This document shows positions 59,832 through 64,000 of a DNA stretch of 64,000 bases, in pieces (position 1 is the first letter of the stretch; each line of letters starts with the position of its first letter). Origin of the DNA: Bradyrhizobium lablabi (GTDB lineage Bacteria > Pseudomonadota > Alphaproteobacteria > Rhizobiales > Xanthobacteraceae); contig NZ_LT670844.1 in assembly GCF_900141755.1 (NCBI RefSeq), forward strand, positions 5,986,501 to 6,050,500. Direction: 5' to 3'. Under the pieces are notes generated by a model that had not been told where the DNA came from, searched no databases, and was given only the letters and a program-made list of their open reading frames with translations. Made by a program: the position numbers and the translations under genes.

Positions 59832-61139
59832 CTATTGCCCAATCGCGTCGAGGAACTGGTACCAGCCGGCCACCATCCGGACGGCCGGTTCGCGCAGCGG
59901 ATAAAACGGGATGATTTTGAGGCGGCTGGCGTCGAGCAGGCCGACATCGGGATTTTCGCCGCGCACGAAGGCCGCCAGATAGCGCCCCATCAGGCTGGAC
60001 ATCGCGACGCCGGCGCCGTTGTAGCCCATCGAGAACAGTGTCTGATCGTTGAGGCGGCCGATATGCGGCACTGAATCCAGCGTCATGCCGACAAGGCCCG
60101 ACCATTTGAAGGAAAGCGGAACGTCGGTCAGTTCGGGAAAGATGCCGGTCATCGCCTTGCGCAGCGCGGCGAAAGCTGATTCCGAATCCTGCCTGCCGAA
60201 GGCACCGCGCCCGCCGAAAATGACGCGATCATCCACCATGCGGAACCAACGCATCATGCGCTTGGTCTCGGTATAGGTTCGACCAGTCGGCATCAGACGA
60301 CCGGCAAGGTTGCGTGGCAATTTGTCGGTCGCGATGATGGCGCTGCGGAACGGCACCAGCGTGTGCTGCAGATGACGGGTCGCGTCGGTCAGATCGGAAT
60401 AGCTGTTGGTGGCGAAGATCGCCTGCCGCGCCCGCACCGCGCCGTGCGGCGTTTCGGCGACGATCAGCCCGTTCTCGTGCCTCAACCGGAGGACGGGGCT
60501 CTCCTGGAAAATGGCGATGCCGCGTTTGGCAAGGCCTGCGGCGAGCCCGTGAAGATAGTTCAGTGGATGGATGCCACCCGAACCCGGATTGAGAACGCCG
60601 CCGACGAAGGCTTGCGAACCGGTTTCCTCGCGCACCTGATCGGCGTCGAGTATCCGGACATCCGCATCGCCCATCTCGCGCTTCATCCAATCGGCTTCGT
60701 CGATGGCGGCTTGAAGCGTCGCCTGATTGTGCGCCGCCTTGACCTGTCCATTTCGCGTCAAGTTTGCGCCGGCGATGTCGAGATCGGAAACCAGCTCCTC
60801 GACGATATCAACCGATTCATGCGCGATCTCGTACATGCGCCGGGCCATTGCACGGCCGTGGGTCGCGTCGATGCTGCGGAAGGAGAGCCGGAACTTTGCT
60901 GTGATGACGCCGCCGTTGCGGCCGCTTGCCCCCCACCCGGGACGATTGGCTTCGAGCACGACCGGCATCAAGCCGCTCTTCGCGATGTGATGTGCGGCGG
61001 AGAGCCCGGTATAGCCCGCGCCGATGATGACAACATCGGCCTGAACTTCGCGCGACAGGGACGGAAAGGCAGGTAAAGGCCTGGCCGTGCTCGCCCAGAG
61101 CGAGGCGGCCGGTGCCATTGGGGTCCAGACCTCCGTCAT
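59832..61139 (-). CDS. FAD-dependent amine oxidoreductase (PuuB/DAO family)
   Basis: A 435-residue flavoprotein. The ATG at 61139 avoids overlap with the upstream HAD gene. The FAD-binding Rossmann motif is DVVIIGAGYTGLSAAHHIA near 35-53, followed by GASGRNGGVI (~71-80) as in gamma-glutamylputrescine and glycine/D-amino-acid oxidases. PLSFKWSGLVGMTLDSVPHI and MGYNGAGVAMSSLMG near the C-terminus are typical. It likely oxidises the imported amine or its gamma-glutamyl derivative to an aldehyde with H2O2 release. No gamma-glutamylpolyamine synthetase or aldehyde dehydrogenase gene is in the window. Confidence 0.88.
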   Translation of the reverse strand: MTEVWTPMAPAASLWASTARPLPAFPSLSREVQADVVIIGAGYTGLSAAHHIAKSGLMPVVLEANRPGWGASGRNGGVITAKFRLSFRSIDATHGRAMARRMYEIAHESVDIVEELVSDLDIAGANLTRNGQVKAAHNQATLQAAIDEADWMKREMGDADVRILDADQVREETGSQAFVGGVLNPGSGGIHPLNYLHGLAAGLAKRGIAIFQESPVLRLRHENGLIVAETPHGAVRARQAIFATNSYSDLTDATRHLQHTLVPFRSAIIATDKLPRNLAGRLMPTGRTYTETKRMMRWFRMVDDRVIFGGRGAFGRQDSESAFAALRKAMTGIFPELTDVPLSFKWSGLVGMTLDSVPHIGRLNDQTLFSMGYNGAGVAMSSLMGRYLAAFVRGENPDVGLLDASRLKIIPFYPLREPAVRMVAGWYQFLDAIGQ

Positions 61140-61155
61140 GGCCGCTTTACCCGGT

Positions 61156-61854
61156 TCAGTGACCAACTGCCGCGTCGGCGAAGGCCTTCATGGTCGCGAA
61201 ATGAAAATCGGGTTTTGTCAGTGCCGCCACGTCAGGCGTTCCGCCGAATCCCGTCATCCCTTGGCGGCGCTCGATCCAGCACACCTTGTAGCCGAGCTTT
61301 CGAGCGATCCCGATGTCGTGATACTGGCTCTGGGCCACATGCAGGATGTCGGATTGCTTGTAGCCGAAGGCCGCCTGCCGGCCCTTGTTGTACGCGAAGA
61401 ATTCGGGGTTCGGCTTGGCAACGCCGGTATCGTCGGCGCAGACGGTATCGTCGAACGGATCGCCGAGCGCATGGGCGTAGCACGACAGCGCGACGCGATC
61501 CGCGTTGGTCATCGCGACCAGGCGAAATTTCGTGCGCAAGCGCTTCAGCGCCTCGACGGAGTCGACGAACGGTTGCCAGCGCAGCACCGCGAGCTGGAAG
61601 GCGTCGCAGGCCTGGTCATCAGCCGGGAGGCCGAGGTCCTTAGCCAGGAAGCGGTATACGTGAAACATCACTTCGCTCGACCGCTCCGGATGAGCATCGC
61701 GGCCGCGCTTGTAGGAAGCGAAGATCCGGTCGTCGCTCAGTTCCGCCGTGCTTCGGCCGGAAATCTTGCGGACGGCGTTCAGAACGCCGGTTTCGAAGTC
61801 GATCAAGGTGCCGACGACGTCAAAGGTGAGAACCTTGAAATTGCTGAGTGACAT
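61156..61854 (-). CDS. HAD-superfamily hydrolase, haloacid dehalogenase type II-like
   Basis: A 232-residue protein; start ATG 61854 (MSLSNFKVLTFDVVGTLIDF). The nucleophile Asp is in FDVVGTL; motif II is AMTNADR near 110; the Lys/Asp motifs III-IV are GVAKPNPEFF and HVAQSQYHDIGIARKLG near 145-190. The size and cap region (SSEVMFHVYRFLAKDLGL) fit L-2-haloacid dehalogenase-like enzymes, many of which are general phosphatases or dehalogenases. It sits between the ATPase and the amine oxidoreductase, 16 bases from the latter, so it probably acts on an intermediate of the same pathway; the reaction is unknown. Confidence 0.88.
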   Translation of the reverse strand: MSLSNFKVLTFDVVGTLIDFETGVLNAVRKISGRSTAELSDDRIFASYKRGRDAHPERSSEVMFHVYRFLAKDLGLPADDQACDAFQLAVLRWQPFVDSVEALKRLRTKFRLVAMTNADRVALSCYAHALGDPFDDTVCADDTGVAKPNPEFFAYNKGRQAAFGYKQSDILHVAQSQYHDIGIARKLGYKVCWIERRQGMTGFGGTPDVAALTKPDFHFATMKAFADAAVGH

Positions 61855-61898
61855 GGGCGCTTCTTCTCTGGTGCTGGGACGGTGTTGGTGAGGTATGT

Positions 61899-62978
61899 TC
61901 ATTCCGGTACTTTCGGCACGATGATCGTGTCCTCGGGGTGGAGCGTCACCGTGAGGCCGCTGCCAATTGGCGGAATGCGGCGATAGGCTTCGTGATGGCT
62001 CGGCTGGCGCAGGCTCAATGTCGTGCCATCCGGCAACACGAGAAAAATGCGCAGGCTTTCGCCCTGGTAGACGACATCCGTGACGGTACCGGTCAGGCGG
62101 TTGCGTGCCGTGTCACCGCTGTTGTCGATCAGAAGCTTTTCGCTGTGCACCGCCAGGATCAGGGCGTCGCCGTTCGGTATGGCCCGCGCGCTGCGCAGGA
62201 CGACCGGGCCCAGTGCAACGCGGTTTCCGTCGATGCGGCGGACGGGCAGCAAGCTTGCCTCGCCGATGAAGCTCGCGACAAAGGAATCCGCGGGATGATC
62301 GTGCAGGCGTTCCGGCCGGTCGATCTGGATCAGGCGCCCATCTTTCAGAATGGCGACCCGGTCGCTCATCGTCAGCGCTTCGCGCTGGTCATGCGTCACA
62401 TAAACGATCGTGGCGCCGATGCGCTTATGGAGTTCGCGCAATTCGATCTGCATCGATTCCCGCAACTGCTTGTCGAGCGCCGAAAGCGGCTCATCCATCA
62501 GAATAAGCCGCGGCTCGAAAATCATCGCCCGCGCGAGCGCGACGCGTTGGCGCTGGCCGCCGGACAGCTGGGCGACGCCGCGCGCCTCGTAGCCGGCGAG
62601 ACCGACCATCGCGAGCGCCGCGCGGACCTTCTCCGGCCAACTCGCCTTGGGAAGCCGTCGCGCGCGCAGCGGGAAGGCGACGTTCTCGCCGACGCTCATA
62701 TGCGGAAACAGCGCGTAGTTCTGAAACACGACTCCGATGTCGCGCTTGTGCGGGGGCAGGAAGGTGACGTCGCGGTCGCCGAAATGGATCGAGCCCGAAG
62801 AAGGCTGGATGAAGCCACCGAGCAAGCCGAGAAGCGTCGTCTTCCCCGATCCGGATGGCCCCAGCAGCGAGACGAATTCACGCGGTGCGACCTTGAGGGT
62901 GACCTTGTCGAGCGCGCGGACAGCGCCGTAGCTCTTGCTGGCAGACCTGATCTCGACGCTTTCGCCGCCGGTGTCCAA
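61899..62978 (-). CDS. ABC transporter ATP-binding protein, polyamine (PotA) type
   Basis: A 359-residue ATPase, first gene of the operon. The TTG at 62978 has a strong GGAAGG eight bases upstream and places the ABC domain at the usual distance; a GTG at 63080 would add 34 unlikely residues. Walker A LLGPSGSGKTTLL, Q-loop FQNYALFPHMSV, signature [15 protein letters not shown], Walker B LILMDEPLSALD, switch His VTHDQREA, and a C-terminal TOBE region (~240-359). It closely resembles the truncated ATPase at the left end of the window. Regulation is probably by the divergent LysR gene. Confidence 0.92.
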   Translation of the reverse strand: MDTGGESVEIRSASKSYGAVRALDKVTLKVAPREFVSLLGPSGSGKTTLLGLLGGFIQPSSGSIHFGDRDVTFLPPHKRDIGVVFQNYALFPHMSVGENVAFPLRARRLPKASWPEKVRAALAMVGLAGYEARGVAQLSGGQRQRVALARAMIFEPRLILMDEPLSALDKQLRESMQIELRELHKRIGATIVYVTHDQREALTMSDRVAILKDGRLIQIDRPERLHDHPADSFVASFIGEASLLPVRRIDGNRVALGPVVLRSARAIPNGDALILAVHSEKLLIDNSGDTARNRLTGTVTDVVYQGESLRIFLVLPDGTTLSLRQPSHHEAYRRIPPIGSGLTVTLHPEDTIIVPKVPE

Positions 62979-63165
62979 TGATCGACCTTCCCTGTTGCTC
63001 CCAGCCGGCGACCCCACACGAAATTGGGTCCCCGACGCCTTGCCCGCAGGCAAAGGAGCGTTGAACTGGCATGATCTCACTTTATAGTCGGGCGCATCCC
63101 AAGCGACCGAGAGTGTCCCGTATCGCCGGTCGATCAGGGCGCTCCGCTACCCGGCAGGCAATCCC

Positions 63166-63182
63166 TTGATCCATGCAATCAA
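63166..63182. promoter_or_regulatory. LysR-type operator candidate
   Basis: TTGAT-N7-ATCAA is an interrupted palindrome matching the T-N11-A rule for LysR regulators, in the 258-base divergent promoter region. A second palindrome, TTGCC-G-GGCAA, is at 63191-63201. Both lie upstream of the lysR start at 63237 and of the polyamine operon start at 62978. Confidence 0.5.
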
Positions 63183-63236
63183 AATTCATGTTGCCGGGCA
63201 ATTGCCAAATTATCACTCGCATCATAATCTGATGTT

Positions 63237-64000
63237 ATGCCTGAACTCCGCCGGATGCTGCCTTCCAGCAATGCGCTGTTCGTCTTCGATGCGGCCGCGC
63301 GCAACGGCAGCTTCACTGCGGCTGCGGCAGAGCTGAACGTGACCCAGCCAGCGGTGAGCCGCATGTTGGGACGTTTCGAAGATTATCTCGGCGTACGCCT
63401 TTTTGACCGCACAGCCGGTGGTGCGATCCTGACCGAGGAGGGCGAGTTGCTCTATCGGCGGGTACTTGACGGATTTCGCAGCATTGAAAGCGGCCTGATC
63501 GAGATCGAGCGGCGCCGCAGGGGTACCGAAACAGTCACGCTCTCGCTCTCCTCGGCTTTCACCACCCACTGGCTGATGCCGCGCATGGACAAGCTGCAGC
63601 GAAGCTTTCCGAATGTTGATCTCAGGTTCCAGCTGATATCCGGGTCGCTGCGAGGCCCGGTCGAGAACGTGGATTTGGGCATGCGGTTTCGCGATCAGGA
63701 CGACCCTCATTCCAACGGCGCGCTGGTGATGAAGGAAGTCATGCTTCCGATCTGCAGTCCCGCCTATCGCGATGCGGATGCTGTAACGAAAGCGGGCGAA
63801 GAAAGCACGATCATCAAACTGGCCGACACGCCCGAAGACTGGGTGGCGCAATATCCAGGCGTTCTCACGAGCCCGTCCGCTCCCGCCAAGGCGTTGAGCT
63901 TCTCGGATTATGCCGTTGTGGTGCAGGCGGCCTTGCTCGGCCAGGGGATCACCCTCGGCTGGCTCACCGTCGTATCGCATTGGCTTTTGACCGGCACACT
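63237..64000 (+). CDS. LysR-family transcriptional regulator (GcvA-like), 3' truncated by the window end
   Basis: The ATG at 63237 opens a frame that remains open to the window end (254 codons visible). The helix-turn-helix is FDAAARNGSFTAAAAELNVT followed by QPAVSRMLGRFEDYLGVRLF. The effector domain begins with VTLSLSSAFTTHWLMPRMDK, the pattern of the GcvA-like subgroup. It is divergent from the polyamine operon, so regulation of that operon, perhaps in response to the amine or a breakdown product, is likely. The last ~45 residues of a normal length gene are missing. Confidence 0.9.
   Translation, partial: MPELRRMLPSSNALFVFDAAARNGSFTAAAAELNVTQPAVSRMLGRFEDYLGVRLFDRTAGGAILTEEGELLYRRVLDGFRSIESGLIEIERRRRGTETVTLSLSSAFTTHWLMPRMDKLQRSFPNVDLRFQLISGSLRGPVENVDLGMRFRDQDDPHSNGALVMKEVMLPICSPAYRDADAVTKAGEESTIIKLADTPEDWVAQYPGVLTSPSAPAKALSFSDYAVVVQAALLGQGITLGWLTVVSHWLLTGT

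Overview
The window is GC-rich, gene-dense DNA of alphaproteobacterial type. Several signs point to a Bradyrhizobium/Nitrobacteraceae-like member of the Hyphomicrobiales: two spermidine/putrescine-type ABC systems, a Bug-family binding protein, a GTTC-N7-GTTC LexA box, Hyphomicrobiales-like tRNA ends, and dispersed repeats around an 'aagcggacat' core. This is an inference from gene content; there is no rRNA or complete tRNA to type.

Layout. 1-2.3 kb: the end of a polyamine-type ABC operon (ATPase, two permeases). 2.3-5.5 kb: scattered single genes (DUF1330-like, Bug-type binding protein) among degenerate repeats. 5.5-19.7 kb: an accessory region bracketed by two outward-pointing tRNA 3' fragments, tRNA-Arg(CCG) on the left and tRNA-Lys(CTT) on the right. 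It carries an adenylate cyclase, a dinB gene with an SOS box, a serine recombinase, a two-gene AddB/AddA-like nuclease-helicase module and a tyrosine integrase. 20-22.5 kb: DedA, OxyR and a Gly/Tyr/His-rich secreted protein. 22.7-29.4 kb: a peptide-type ABC importer (two permeases, two ATPases), then a convergent binding protein and a serine hydrolase.

30-57 kb is the most unusual part: a type I secretion locus built from repeated, mosaic modules. The working parts are an HlyB-like exporter with a degenerate C39-like domain, an HlyD-like adaptor and a LuxR-type regulator. Around them lie a broken luxR copy, two copies of one exporter-adaptor deletion fusion, further adaptor-tail scars, three intact members of a small 'partner' gene family, one truncated secreted protein, one stub of a secreted-protein gene, and an intact 4,841-residue secreted protein. 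That giant has about 31 copies of a ~56-residue Asp/Asn-rich repeat and roughly 100 copies of a 17-residue beta-solenoid repeat. Two partner genes overlap the start of a secreted-protein gene by 8 bases; the third is divergent from one. The two closest partner copies differ mainly in one internal stretch. This resembles a cassette system in which the partner plus the N-terminus of the secreted protein are exchanged, while the exporter and central module stay constant.

57-64 kb: a second polyamine-type operon on the minus strand (ATPase, HAD hydrolase, FAD amine oxidoreductase, binding protein, two permeases), with a divergent LysR regulator running off the window end.
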